Assembly: GCA_947496235.1 (NCBI GenBank)
Contig: CANMCE010000010.1
Location: 62,001-126,000, forward strand
Reading direction: 5' to 3'
Origin: an uncultured Glaciecola sp.
GTDB taxonomy: Bacteria > Pseudomonadota > Gammaproteobacteria > Enterobacterales > Alteromonadaceae
Length of the DNA stretch: 64,000 nucleotides
In this document: in pieces, positions 43,006 through 52,331 of the stretch
Position numbering within the stretch: position 1 is the stretch's first letter
Layout: each line of letters opens with the position of its first letter
Notes under the pieces: generated by a model
What the model was told of the DNA's origin: nothing
Databases searched by the model: none
The model's input: the letters and a program-made list of their open reading frames with translations, nothing else
Made by a program: the position numbers and the translations under genes

Positions 43006-44607
43006 TTAATGTTTGAAGTGGCGCATGCCGGTAAATACCATAGCGATGCCGTGTTCGTCTGCAGCTGCAATAACTTCGTTGTCCCGCATTGAGCCACCTG
43101 GTTGGATTATTGCTTTAATGCCAGCTTCAGCTGCTGCGTCTATACCGTCTCTAAACGGGAAAAATGCGTCAGAAGCCATGACACATCCTTCAACGGTCAA
43201 TTTTTCATCCTGTGCTTTGATACCAGCAATTTTTGCTGAATAAACTCGGCTCATTTGACCCGCACCAATTCCGATTGTCATTTGACCCTTGGCATAAACT
43301 ATTGCATTTGATTTGACATATTTCGCCACTTTCCAAGTGAACAATAAGTCAGAAAGTTGCTCTTTTGTCGGTGCTACCTTTGTTACCACCTCAAGATCAG
43401 ATTCTTCTATCATGCCAAAATCACGTTCTTGAACCAAAAGCCCGCCATTTACACGCTTCATGTCAAATCCATCAGTTAACTGACCTTGCCAGTTTCCGCA
43501 TGTTAATAAACGAACGTTGGGCTTTTGTTTACAACTTTCAATGGCTTCTGGTGTAGCTTCAGGAGCAATAATTACTTCGACAAATTGACGCTGGATAATT
43601 GCTTCCAAGGTGTCTTTATCAAGGGTTTGATTGAATGCAATTATACCGCCGAATGCTGACGTAGGGTCTGTTTTAAATGCGTTATTGTAAGCTTCTAAGA
43701 TAGAGCTTCCTACGGCAACACCGCAGGGGTTAGCGTGTTTTACGATAACACATGCAGGGGACTCAAACTCTTTTACACATTCTAGAGCAGCATCAGTGTC
43801 GGCAATATTGTTAAACGACAACTCTTTGCCTTGATGTTGAATAGAGGATGAGACAGATGCTTCTTGAATGTCGTGTTCAACATAAAATGCGGCGTCTTGA
43901 TGACTATTTTCACCATAACGTAAATCTTGTTTTTTCTGGAACTGTAAATTGAATGTTCTTGGAAATTGTGAGGCTGTATCTTCATTGCTGGACTGTCCAG
44001 CTTCGTTTGAATCCACCATGGTGCCAAAATAATTAGCAATCATGCCATCATAGTTTGCAGTATGCTCGAAAGCTTTTATAGCTAAATCAAATCTTTTCTC
44101 GTAGGACAATGCCGCTTCATTTTCCGACATTTCTTTTATTACTGATTCGTAGTCGGACGGATTTACGATAATGGTGACATCATTGTGATTTTTGGCCGCA
44201 GCTCTAACCATAGTTGGTCCACCAATATCGATGTTTTCGATAGCATCTTCCAACGTACAGTCATCATTTTTTATTGTGTTAGCAAACGGGTATAGGTTTA
44301 CCACGACTAAATCAATGGGCAATATTTCATGACGCTCCATGATATTACTGTCAATATCGCGTCTGCCTAATATTCCACCATGAATCTTAGGATGTAACGT
44401 TTTTACTCTACCATCCATTATTTCCGGATGACCAGTATGCTCACTAACATCTTTTACTTTAATCCCTTCTTTCCGTAATAATGAAGCTGTGCCACCTGTT
44501 GACAATATTTCGATGCCTAGACTGTCCAGGAAGGTTGCAAACTCAACAATGCCAGATTTGTCTGATACGCTTAGAAGCGCTCGTTTAATAACTTTTAATT
44601 GTTCCAT
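43006..44607 (-). CDS. purH: bifunctional AICAR transformylase / IMP cyclohydrolase PurH
   Basis: Last two steps of IMP synthesis, 533 residues. N-terminal IMP cyclohydrolase domain ([38 protein letters not shown]), C-terminal transformylase domain ([32 protein letters not shown]). Two palindromes are read in frame: [10 protein letters not shown] near residue 30 (44517-44529) and EAGQSSNED near residue 205 (43988-44000). The first is in a well-conserved core helix, the second in a surface loop. Confidence 0.97.
   Translation of the reverse strand: MEQLKVIKRALLSVSDKSGIVEFATFLDSLGIEILSTGGTASLLRKEGIKVKDVSEHTGHPEIMDGRVKTLHPKIHGGILGRRDIDSNIMERHEILPIDLVVVNLYPFANTIKNDDCTLEDAIENIDIGGPTMVRAAAKNHNDVTIIVNPSDYESVIKEMSENEAALSYEKRFDLAIKAFEHTANYDGMIANYFGTMVDSNEAGQSSNEDTASQFPRTFNLQFQKKQDLRYGENSHQDAAFYVEHDIQEASVSSSIQHQGKELSFNNIADTDAALECVKEFESPACVIVKHANPCGVAVGSSILEAYNNAFKTDPTSAFGGIIAFNQTLDKDTLEAIIQRQFVEVIIAPEATPEAIESCKQKPNVRLLTCGNWQGQLTDGFDMKRVNGGLLVQERDFGMIEESDLEVVTKVAPTKEQLSDLLFTWKVAKYVKSNAIVYAKGQMTIGIGAGQMSRVYSAKIAGIKAQDEKLTVEGCVMASDAFFPFRDGIDAAAEAGIKAIIQPGGSMRDNEVIAAADEHGIAMVFTGMRHFKH
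43988..44000 (-). repeat. palindrome copy in the purH inter-domain loop
   Basis: Exact CTGGACTGTCCAG, read as AGQSS from the minus strand. From memory the E. coli loop between the conserved GxMV and FPRT is about 3 residues shorter, consistent with a small in-frame gain here. Confidence 0.8.
44517..44529 (-). repeat. palindrome copy in the purH N-terminal domain
   Basis: Exact CTAGACTGTCCAG followed by GCA on the minus strand, read as LDSLG. Aligned by eye with E. coli PurH (...ALSARGVELLSTGG), no length change is seen, so this copy replaced rather than added sequence. Confidence 0.8.
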
Positions 44608-44680
44608 CTTGGTTGATGTTTCCCAAAATTAGTGTTGAAAAGAAAGAGATGAATAATATTAGAGTAGTGTAAATAAAACG

Positions 44681-44707
44681 AAAAAGAGCGCAAATTTGCG
44701 CCCTTTA
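44681..44707 (-). terminator. intrinsic terminator after fis
   Basis: Perfect 14-bp palindrome GCGCAAATTTGCGC at 44688-44701, flanked on the minus strand by AAAGG before and TCTTTTTC after, 6-20 bp beyond the fis stop. GC stem followed by a U-rich tail fits a terminator for dusB-fis. Confidence 0.75.
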
Positions 44708-44713
44708 TCAGAA

Positions 44714-45007
44714 TTAACCTAAACCGTACATTTTTAGTTTCTTACGCAGAGTACCTCTGTTGATACCCATTAGATTAGCTGCTCGAGTTTGATTTCCTCT
44801 AGTGTAAGTCATCACTTCCTCAAGTAAAGGCGCTTCGATTTCAGCCATTACTAATTCATAAAGGTTATCAATGTCTTGGTTATTAAGTTCTTTTAAATAC
44901 TTATTAACCGCTTGCTTTACAGAAGAGCGTAAAGGTTTTTGAGCCTGAGATTGGCTAGGTGTTGAAACTATTGTCGTAAAAGGTGAAGTTAAATTTTGAT
45001 CGAACAT
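44714..45007 (-). CDS. fis: DNA-binding protein Fis
   Basis: Nucleoid-associated growth-phase regulator, 97 residues (E. coli 98). The C-terminal helix-turn-helix [20 protein letters not shown] is nearly identical to other Fis proteins and the preceding [19 protein letters not shown] forms the dimer core. Second gene of the conserved dusB-fis operon. Confidence 0.98.
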   Translation of the reverse strand: MFDQNLTSPFTTIVSTPSQSQAQKPLRSSVKQAVNKYLKELNNQDIDNLYELVMAEIEAPLLEEVMTYTRGNQTRAANLMGINRGTLRKKLKMYGLG

Positions 45008-45037
45008 AAAATGCTGCTCTCTTTTGATTTCATAAGA

Positions 45038-46030
45038 CTAAGCTACAGAAGTCAAGTCAGGCTTGCTTTGTAACAATGAAAAATAATGCGTTAATGCGCT
45101 TATTTGTTCCGAGGCTTTTTCAATAGCGTTAAAAATACGCTTGAATTCCGTGCCATTTTTTTGTTGGTTTACATACCAACCAACATGTTTGCGTGCAATT
45201 CTGACTCCTGTCATATCACCGTAAAGTTCGTGCACACCATTTATGTGTTGAATTAGTACTGACTCTTGTTCTTCTAAACTTGGTTTTTTCAATTTTTGTC
45301 CAGTTTCCAAAAAATAATTGACCTGTTTAAATATCCAAGGATTTCCCTGTGCTGCTCGCCCTATCATCAAAGCATCAGCACTTGTATAGTCCAACACATG
45401 TTTTGCTTGCGTTTCATCAGATATATCGCCGTTCGCTACAACCGGAATGTCTATAGCGTTTTTTATCTCAGCGATGGTGTCGTATTCAGCGTTCCCCTTA
45501 AACATACATGAGCGAGTTCTCCCATGCACTGCCAATGCCTGAATACCACAATCTTGCGCTATTTTAGCGATATCAACACCGTTTCTGTTGTCGATGTCCC
45601 ATCCTGTTCGGATTTTCAACGTGACGGGTACTTCAACGGCGTCAACAACCGATTTTAGTATTTTTGCTACTAATAAAGGCTCTTTCAATAGCGCTGAACC
45701 AGCAAGTTTTTTGTTAACTTTTTTGGCTGGACAGCCCATATTAATGTCAATTATTTGGGCTCCATTACTGACATTAAATATAGCCGCTTCAGCCATAAGT
45801 TCGGGTTCATTCCCAGCAATTTGAACACTTCGAAGACCGGTTTCTCCGGTGTGATTCATTCTTGCTAGAGATTTTGCTGTCTTCCAAACTTTCGGATTAC
45901 TCGAAAGCATTTCCGATACAGCTAACCCCGCACCCATCTTCCTGCAAAGCTCTCTAAATGGGCGGTCAGTTATTCCAGCCATTGGCGCTAAAATCAAATT
46001 GTTCGCTAATTTGTAGGGACCAATCTGCAC
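45038..46030 (-). CDS. dusB: tRNA-dihydrouridine synthase B
   Basis: FMN-dependent reduction of uridine 17 in tRNA. 330 residues: LILAPMAGITDRPFRELC, INMGCPAKKVNKKLAGSAL with the catalytic cysteine, KIRTGWD, HGRTRSCMFKG and VVANGDI. The start is a GTG at 46030 (MQIGPYKLANN) with GGAG 8 nt upstream; longer in-frame starts add 13 residues with no homology. Confidence 0.95.
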   Translation of the reverse strand: MQIGPYKLANNLILAPMAGITDRPFRELCRKMGAGLAVSEMLSSNPKVWKTAKSLARMNHTGETGLRSVQIAGNEPELMAEAAIFNVSNGAQIIDINMGCPAKKVNKKLAGSALLKEPLLVAKILKSVVDAVEVPVTLKIRTGWDIDNRNGVDIAKIAQDCGIQALAVHGRTRSCMFKGNAEYDTIAEIKNAIDIPVVANGDISDETQAKHVLDYTSADALMIGRAAQGNPWIFKQVNYFLETGQKLKKPSLEEQESVLIQHINGVHELYGDMTGVRIARKHVGWYVNQQKNGTEFKRIFNAIEKASEQISALTHYFSLLQSKPDLTSVA

Positions 46031-46146
46031 TAAACAAGCTCCAAAGGTAAAATATAAACAGACAACCAAATCGGCGGCGTATACTACGTGTTTTTGAAGG
46101 ATTTGAAAAGTTTATTTTTTAAACAATTTAAAGAAAAAACGCTTGA

Positions 46147-47031
46147 CTAATTTCCTTTCTTTTGACCAACCAACCTTACCCAATCTCCATCAATTAAGTC
46201 GTCTGCGAATGAAAATTGATGTGCGTAATGTTTCTTTACAGATTCAGCTTGTTCTTCCAGAATGCCAGACATAATTAGCCATCCTCTCGGTTTACAGTGG
46301 CTACTAATCACATCGCTTAACTCGCCTAACGGGCCTGCTAGTATATTGGCAACTACTACATCTGCTTGAATTTTTGGTTGATGTTCAGCTAGATAGAGAG
46401 TCAAGTTTGAATCAACGCCATTTTTTTCAGCGTTAGCTTTGCTGGCAATTAATGCTTGGGGGTCAATGTCTATTCCGATCGCTTCTGAAGCGCCTAATTT
46501 AAGAGCTGCAATTGCAAGAACTCCACTTCCACATCCAAAATCAATGACCGAATTATTATCTAGTATATGACCGTCTAGCCATTTTAGACACATAGATGTA
46601 GTAGGATGAGTGCCGGTGCCAAATGCTAACCCAGGATCTAGTAGAACATTAACCGCAGATTCATCAGGTGCCGTTCTCCAACTTGGGCATATCCAAAGAC
46701 GGTTGCCAAATTGCATTGGATGAAAATCATCCATCCAAGCTCTAGTCCAATCTTTATCCTCAAGCTGGTCAACGGTATACAAAAACTCATTTTGGAATAG
46801 TTTTGCTTTACTTAACCTTTGTATCACTGGTTCGAGATTAAACTTTGCCTCATACAATCCTATGACTTGTGTATCTGGCCAAAGCATAACTTCACCAGGT
46901 TTAGGTTCATACATGGGGGTATCTTTTGCATCAACAAAAGTGACAGCTTGGGCTGCATTGGCAGTAAGCATATCGCCAACTGCTTCTGCATATTCGGCTT
47001 TAACGTGGATTTTAAGTTGTTGCCAAGGCAT
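46147..47031 (-). CDS. prmA: ribosomal protein L11 methyltransferase PrmA
   Basis: SAM-dependent trimethylation of L11. 294 residues: N-terminal substrate domain MPWQQLKIHVKAEYAE, linker DWTRAWMDDFHPMQFG, LDPGLAFGTGTHPTT, SAM motif VIDFGCGSGVLAIAALKLGA and NILAGPL. Member of the aroQ-accBC-prmA-dusB-fis cluster. Confidence 0.96.
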   Translation of the reverse strand: MPWQQLKIHVKAEYAEAVGDMLTANAAQAVTFVDAKDTPMYEPKPGEVMLWPDTQVIGLYEAKFNLEPVIQRLSKAKLFQNEFLYTVDQLEDKDWTRAWMDDFHPMQFGNRLWICPSWRTAPDESAVNVLLDPGLAFGTGTHPTTSMCLKWLDGHILDNNSVIDFGCGSGVLAIAALKLGASEAIGIDIDPQALIASKANAEKNGVDSNLTLYLAEHQPKIQADVVVANILAGPLGELSDVISSHCKPRGWLIMSGILEEQAESVKKHYAHQFSFADDLIDGDWVRLVGQKKGN

Positions 47032-47159
47032 TAAAAACTCTCATTATGTTTTAGTACAAAGCAATTCTCTCACGTACTTACTTGGATTGGCTAGTAGTGA
47101 AAGATGAATATCTAGTTTACCGCGCCTTTTGGTATATCGAAGCATGGATTCGATTTTGA

Positions 47160-47230
47160 CTGGACAGTCCAGGCAAAAAGATGTGGATATGAAATAATGC
47201 TGGACAGTCCAGGCAAAAAATTGTGGGTAA
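47160..47230 (+). repeat. tandem dimer of palindrome plus DnaA-box-like unit, accC-prmA gap
   Basis: CTGGACAGTCCAG at 47160-47172 and 47200-47212 (period 40). Each is followed by GCAAAAA and, exactly 9 bp after the palindrome, a box-like 9-mer: TGTGGATAT (47182-47190) and TGTGGGTAA (47222-47230), each 8 of 9. The AATAATG before the second palindrome is shared with the dimer in yheS. Confidence 0.92.
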
Positions 47231-47232
47231 AA

Positions 47233-47270
47233 CTGGCGCTAACATCAAATTCACTTGATGTTAGCGCCAG
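47233..47270 (-). terminator. terminator hairpin after accC
   Basis: Perfect 16-bp stem, CTGGCGCTAACATCAA with TTGATGTTAGCGCCAG, and a 6-nt loop. On the minus strand it lies 15 bp beyond the accC stop and is followed by TTTTACC, so it should terminate the accBC transcript. It directly abuts the repeat dimer. Confidence 0.8.
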
Positions 47271-47285
47271 CAGGATGTGGTCAAA

Positions 47286-48632
47286 TTAATCTTCCGCGTC
47301 TAATTTCTTTTCTAGATAGTGGATGTTAGTACCACCATTAAAGAAGTTTTCGTCCGCCATGATTTTTTGTTGTAAGGGGATATTGGTTTTAATTCCGTCA
47401 ATCACCAACTCATTTAACGCGTGTCGCATGCGGGCTATAGCTTCATCACGACTCTCACCAAAGGTAATCAACTTTCCAATCATCGAATCATAATAAGGAG
47501 GTACTCGATAACCCGTGTAAATATGAGATTCCCAACGTACACCTAAACCACCAGGAGAATGAAACATCTTTATCTCACCAGGACTTGGAATGAAGGTCTT
47601 AGGATCTTCAGCATTAATGCGGCATTCAATGGCATGGCCATTAACTTTAACCTGAGATTGGTCAACAGAAAGTGGTTGTCCTGCAGCAATACGTAACTGT
47701 TCTTTAATCAAGTCAACACCTGTTACCATTTCGGTCACCGGATGTTCTACCTGAATACGCGTATTCATTTCGATGAAATAAAACTCACCGTTTTCATACA
47801 AAAACTCGAAAGTACCCGCGCCTCTGTACCCAATTTCAATACAAGCACGTCGACAACGTTCACCTATTTTCTCACGCATACTTTGAGTAATGCCGGGTGC
47901 TGGTGCTTCTTCAACAACTTTTTGATGTTTGCGTTGCATGGAGCAATCACGCTCGCCTAAATGAATCGCATTTCCTTGGCCATCTGACAACACTTGTATT
48001 TCAACGTGTCTTGGATTTTCAAGAAATTTTTCCATATAAACGATGTCGTTATTAAACGCGGCACCGGCCTCACTTTTGGTGGTAGAAATGGCAGAAGCTA
48101 ACTCACTTTCACTTCTCACTACGCGCATTCCGCGTCCACCACCGCCACCGGCAGCTTTAACGATGATTGGGTAACCTATGCGTTTTGCAATCACGCGGTT
48201 TTTTTCCATATCATCGCCCAAAGGACCATCTGAACCGGGAACACAAGGGACGCCAGCTTTACGCATCGCTGCGATGGCAGACACTTTATCTCCCATTAAA
48301 TTGATAGTTTCAGCTCTAGGACCGATGAACACGAAACCGCTCTTTTCAACGGCCTCTGCAAAATCGGCATTTTCAGATAAGAAACCATAACCAGGGTGAA
48401 TGGCGATAGAATTTGTGACTTCAGCCGCTGCAATTATGCGCGGAATATTAAGATAACTCTCGCTTGCAGGTGCATTGCCAATACAAATAGACTCATCTGC
48501 TAGTAGTACGTGCTTCAAATTTCTATCGGCTGTGGAGTGTGCCGCAACGGTTTTAATCCCGAGCTCTTTACATGCGCGTAATATACGCAAGGCGATTTCG
48601 CCTCGATTTGCAATTAAGACTTTATCAAGCAT
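47286..48632 (-). CDS. accC: acetyl-CoA carboxylase, biotin carboxylase subunit
   Basis: ATP-dependent carboxylation of biotin on AccB, the first step of fatty-acid synthesis. 448 residues: [23 protein letters not shown]-grasp [14 protein letters not shown], catalytic [14 protein letters not shown] and [13 protein letters not shown]. Follows accB by 11 bp. Confidence 0.98.
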   Translation of the reverse strand: MLDKVLIANRGEIALRILRACKELGIKTVAAHSTADRNLKHVLLADESICIGNAPASESYLNIPRIIAAAEVTNSIAIHPGYGFLSENADFAEAVEKSGFVFIGPRAETINLMGDKVSAIAAMRKAGVPCVPGSDGPLGDDMEKNRVIAKRIGYPIIVKAAGGGGGRGMRVVRSESELASAISTTKSEAGAAFNNDIVYMEKFLENPRHVEIQVLSDGQGNAIHLGERDCSMQRKHQKVVEEAPAPGITQSMREKIGERCRRACIEIGYRGAGTFEFLYENGEFYFIEMNTRIQVEHPVTEMVTGVDLIKEQLRIAAGQPLSVDQSQVKVNGHAIECRINAEDPKTFIPSPGEIKMFHSPGGLGVRWESHIYTGYRVPPYYDSMIGKLITFGESRDEAIARMRHALNELVIDGIKTNIPLQQKIMADENFFNGGTNIHYLEKKLDAED

Positions 48633-48643
48633 ATGAATACGCC

Positions 48644-49102
48644 TTATTCGATGATAAAGAGTGGCTGATCAAACTCAACAGGTTCTTGATTATCAACCAA
48701 AATTTCCTTAATAACCCCGTCTGCATCTGATTCAATTTGATTCATCATTTTCATCGCTTCAACGATGCATAAGGTATCGCCTTTCTTAACCTTTTGACCC
48801 ACTTCTACAAAAGCTTGTGCTTCAGGAGAAGATGCGCGATAGAAGGTACCTACCATTGGCGATTTTAAGACATGTCCAGAAACCACTGGCGCTGCTTCAA
48901 CTGGCGCAGCTGCAGGTTGGGCTGCAGGAGCTGCTGGTGCCGCTGGCACTGGCTGCTGCGGCATATGTTGAACATATTGTACAGGTTGATGAGAAACACC
49001 GCGGTTGATGCGTACTGATTCTTCACCTTCGGTAATTTCTAATTCTGAAATGCCTGATTCTTCAACTAACTCAATCAGTTTCTTAATTTTTCTGATATCC
49101 AT
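48644..49102 (-). CDS. accB: biotin carboxyl carrier protein
   Basis: 152 residues. N-terminal [20 protein letters not shown], an Ala/Pro-rich flexible linker (about 45-75), and the biotinyl domain with the acceptor lysine in [13 protein letters not shown]. The thumb sequence and operon with accC confirm the ACC subunit. Confidence 0.97.
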   Translation of the reverse strand: MDIRKIKKLIELVEESGISELEITEGEESVRINRGVSHQPVQYVQHMPQQPVPAAPAAPAAQPAAAPVEAAPVVSGHVLKSPMVGTFYRASSPEAQAFVEVGQKVKKGDTLCIVEAMKMMNQIESDADGVIKEILVDNQEPVEFDQPLFIIE

Positions 49103-49135
49103 AAACTGTCCTTTAAATGCTGTGATCTATAATTT

Positions 49136-49573
49136 TTATTTTTGTAAGTGATGCATCATTGCATCTATCGCGAGTTCATATCCTTTTGTACCGCAGCCTA
49201 CAATAACGCCTGCAGCAATGTCCGATAGATAGGAATGATGACGAAAAGATTCTCTTGCGAACACATTCGAAAGATGAATTTCAATAAAAGGGATACCGGT
49301 CCCTAGAAAAGCATCTCTAATGGCTACGCTAGTATGTGTAAAGGCCGCTGGATTGATGACAACCCCATCGACTTTTCCCATACTTTGTTGGATTTGGTCC
49401 ACAATCAAATGTTCGGCATTTGATTGAAAATGGTTTAATTCGGCACCTTTATCTTTAGCATAAGAGGTCAGTGCCGATACAAGGTCATTCAAAGACGCCT
49501 TACCATAAATTTCAGGTTCACGTTTACCTAATAAATTTAGGTTGGGTCCGTTAATAAGCAATAAATTCATCAA
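49136..49573 (-). CDS. aroQ: type II 3-dehydroquinate dehydratase
   Basis: Third step of the shikimate pathway. 145 residues: [20 protein letters not shown] with the catalytic tyrosine, [50 protein letters not shown]. Upstream, 260 bp to cheB contain no gene; only AT-rich sequence suitable for a promoter is seen. Confidence 0.97.
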   Translation of the reverse strand: MMNLLLINGPNLNLLGKREPEIYGKASLNDLVSALTSYAKDKGAELNHFQSNAEHLIVDQIQQSMGKVDGVVINPAAFTHTSVAIRDAFLGTGIPFIEIHLSNVFARESFRHHSYLSDIAAGVIVGCGTKGYELAIDAMMHHLQK

Positions 49574-49833
49574 TACTTAGCTAAGTTTGCATATAAAATG
49601 CGTGGAAAAACCTCGAAGTGGCAAAAGTGCCAATTTAATTGAGTGTTTTTCCGTTGATTTTGTCATGGTGTAGAAAATAACACAGATCTATGCAAGTTTT
49701 CAGCAATTTACTGGTCTAATCACCGAAGATTGGTTATTTTCTTTTCAATGACATAAATTAGAAGCATCTTCCTTGAATTGCTCGCTGTAATTAATAATAG
49801 CAAAAAAATGACTTTTTTCTTCTTGAACGGTCT

Positions 49834-50883
49834 CTATAGACGAGTTCCTGCGCCTTTTTTCTCTACAGCTTTTGAAAGGTATTGACTCATTTGATCAAGC
49901 GTCACTATGGTATCAGTTGCGCCGACTTCAATAGCAACTCTAGGCATACCAAAGACTACACAAGATTTTTCGTCTTGCGCCATGGTGCTAGCACCCGCAT
50001 TTTTAAGGGCTAATAAACCTTCAGCGCCATCTTTGCCCATACCCGTTAAAATAGTCGCCACTACATTGTTGCCAACGGTATCGGCCAATGAGTTAAACAT
50101 GACATCGACAGAAGGCTTGTGGCCACTGACTAAAGGACCATTTTCGAGTAAGATTCGATAATCCGCACCGCTACGCTTTACTTTTAAATGTCTATCGCCA
50201 GGTGCAATATAGGCATTCCCCGGTAGCAAACGTTCGCCGTCTTCTGCTTCCTTTACTCGTATTGCACAGCAACTATCGAGGCGTTTGGCAAAAGATTTTG
50301 TGAAATTGGGTGGCATATGTTGGGTTATCACAGTTGCAGGAAAGGCAGGTGAAAGTCCCTGAAGTACTTCTCGTATTGCCTCTGTGCCGCCGGTGGATGC
50401 ACCTATTCCTACAATTAGTTCAGTTCCTTTGTAGGCTAGGGGAATTGCAGCTGTTTTACTAACGCTGCTAGAGCGGCGACGGGGTGTTGCCTTGGCCGCC
50501 ATTCTGATTTTACTGACAATTTCCGCTTGATAGGCATCAATTCCTTTGGCTACATCGATCTTGGGTTTGGCAATAAAATCAATTGCACCTAGTTCCATAG
50601 AACGAATTGTAGCGTCAGCGCCTTTCTCTGTTAGCGTCGATATCATTAAAACCGGGGTGGGTTTGGCTTTCATTAGCCTATCAAGAAATGTCAATCCATC
50701 GACGCGCGGCATTTCAATGTCGAGAGTAATTACGTCTGGTTGCAAACGAATTACCATTTCCTTTGCTACATAGGCATCAGGAGCTGAACCCACTAATGTC
50801 ATTCCAGGGGCTTGATTGATGATTTCTCCGAGTAATCGGCGAATCAACGCCGAGTCATCAATAACAAGTACTTTAATGGTCAC
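49834..50883 (-). CDS. cheB: chemotaxis methylesterase/glutaminase CheB
   Basis: 349 residues. Receiver domain with Asp55 in DVITLDIEMPRVDG, a linker (TPRRRSSSVSKT), and the esterase domain with catalytic Ser in VGIGASTGGTEAI, His in VITQHMPPNFT and Asp in TGMGKDGAEG. Last gene of the chemotaxis operon. Demethylates receptors when phosphorylated by CheA. Confidence 0.96.
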   Translation of the reverse strand: MTIKVLVIDDSALIRRLLGEIINQAPGMTLVGSAPDAYVAKEMVIRLQPDVITLDIEMPRVDGLTFLDRLMKAKPTPVLMISTLTEKGADATIRSMELGAIDFIAKPKIDVAKGIDAYQAEIVSKIRMAAKATPRRRSSSVSKTAAIPLAYKGTELIVGIGASTGGTEAIREVLQGLSPAFPATVITQHMPPNFTKSFAKRLDSCCAIRVKEAEDGERLLPGNAYIAPGDRHLKVKRSGADYRILLENGPLVSGHKPSVDVMFNSLADTVGNNVVATILTGMGKDGAEGLLALKNAGASTMAQDEKSCVVFGMPRVAIEVGATDTIVTLDQMSQYLSKAVEKKGAGTRL

Positions 50884-50891
50884 AAATTACC

Positions 50892-51500
50892 TCAATCAAA
50901 CAAGTCAACATCACCTGATGCTGGCTGACGATTAACCTTAACTCTGTATTCGCTTTCACGGTCGAGAATTGTGGAGTTATGCATAGATTTAAGTTTGCGA
51001 ATTTTAACTTCGCCCGTTAGCGGGAAGAAATACACTTTTCTTGGAAATTCGCCCAGCAAATCCTTAGCTGTTATGGGAATGTTTTCGGTTTTTAAATATT
51101 CAAGAATAAAGGCTGAATTTTGTTCGCCAACGGTATTAATTCTTAGCTGCTTTAAGACATTCCCGCCACCAAATACTTTGGCTTCCAATCGATGTTTAGG
51201 TGCGCCTAACTTGATCATATGGTTTATCAAGACTTCCATTGCATAAACACCATATCGTGCAGAATCAGAATCGAAATTTACCGTATCTTTATTCGCAGGT
51301 AATAAAAAATGGTTCATGCCTGCAATACGAGTAATAGGGTCACGTAGGCACACGGAAACACAAGAACCTAAGACAGTAACAATTAGGGTATTCTCCTTGG
51401 TGGCGTAATACTCGCCAGGAAGAATTTTGACCGCATTCATGTTGAAGTTTTTATCAAAATAGCGATTTGGAGCTAGATGCTCTGAAAATACACCTGACAT
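50892..51500 (-). CDS. cheD: receptor deamidase CheD
   Basis: 202 residues. Catalytic Cys in VTVLGSCVSVCLRDP and His in GMNHFLLPA, then YAMEVLINHMIKLGAP and KVFGGGNV. CheD deamidates receptor glutamines and can bind CheC-type phosphatases; no cheC is seen here. 8 bp from cheB. Confidence 0.94.
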   Translation of the reverse strand: MSGVFSEHLAPNRYFDKNFNMNAVKILPGEYYATKENTLIVTVLGSCVSVCLRDPITRIAGMNHFLLPANKDTVNFDSDSARYGVYAMEVLINHMIKLGAPKHRLEAKVFGGGNVLKQLRINTVGEQNSAFILEYLKTENIPITAKDLLGEFPRKVYFFPLTGEVKIRKLKSMHNSTILDRESEYRVKVNRQPASGDVDLFD

Positions 51501-52328
51501 TTATTGCACCCTAGGTGAATACACAGTTTTTCCCATAGGCTTCAATAGAGCGCTAACGTGAGAAAAATTTTCAGAATGTCCAGCAAAATATAAACCGTTA
51601 GGTTTCATATGCTGAAGAATCTTCCCTAAAATCTGAAGTTGCGTTTGTTTATCAAAGTAGATCATTACATTACGACAAAAAACAATGTCGAAATCTGATG
51701 GCACATCATATTTGTCATCCATCAAATTGATCCGTTTAAAAGTAATTAATTTGCGCAGTTCTGGTACTACTCGAGCAAATCCTTGATTTGCACCTTTGCC
51801 TTTGTGAAAGAACTGTTTTTTTTGCGAAATGGGCAAACCATCGAGTTCTTTCAACGGGTAGACACCCCTACCTGCTTTACTTAATACGTTGCTGTCGATA
51901 TCAGAAGCGATAATTTCAACAGGTGCATCGAATCTGTTAAACGCTTCCACTACCGTCATGGCAATTGAATAAGGCTCTTCACCAGTTGAAGATGCTGCAC
52001 ACCAAATTTTCATCGGACGGCGATTTGCCTGTATGTGCTGTTTCAAGGTTTCAAAGTGATGCATTTCGCGAAAGAAAGAAGTTAAGTTTGTAGTAAGTGC
52101 ATTTACAAACTCTTCGTGTTCACTCTGAGTTTTATCTAAATAGCTAAGGTATTGCTCAAAATTGGTAAATTTCAAGGCTCGGATACGTCTAGAGAGTCGG
52201 CTATACACCATACTGTCTTTGCTATCAGCCAGATTTATCCCAGTTAAACGTTTGAGTCTCACCCGAACGGCTTCAAAATCGCTCGGATGATACCCAAATT
52301 CTTTCTTCTCAACTTTCGCTGTTGTCAT
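51501..52328 (-). CDS. cheR: chemotaxis methyltransferase CheR
   Basis: 275 residues. N-terminal helical domain (FEAVRVRLKRLTGINL), SAM domain with WCAASSTGEEPYSIAM, SDIDSNVLSKAGRGVYP, DIVFCRNVMIYFD and the C-terminal LYFAGHSENFS. Methylates the MCP whose gene is directly upstream. Confidence 0.96.
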   Translation of the reverse strand: MTTAKVEKKEFGYHPSDFEAVRVRLKRLTGINLADSKDSMVYSRLSRRIRALKFTNFEQYLSYLDKTQSEHEEFVNALTTNLTSFFREMHHFETLKQHIQANRRPMKIWCAASSTGEEPYSIAMTVVEAFNRFDAPVEIIASDIDSNVLSKAGRGVYPLKELDGLPISQKKQFFHKGKGANQGFARVVPELRKLITFKRINLMDDKYDVPSDFDIVFCRNVMIYFDKQTQLQILGKILQHMKPNGLYFAGHSENFSHVSALLKPMGKTVYSPRVQ

Positions 52329-52331
52329 AAA

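Noticed and set aside
45727-45739. CTGGACAGCCCAT in dusB
   Set aside because: It encodes the conserved MGCPAKK motif, so the likeness comes from protein conservation.
51571-51584. AGAATGTCCAGCA in cheR
   Set aside because: Encodes the conserved AGHSENF motif of CheR; core does not match.
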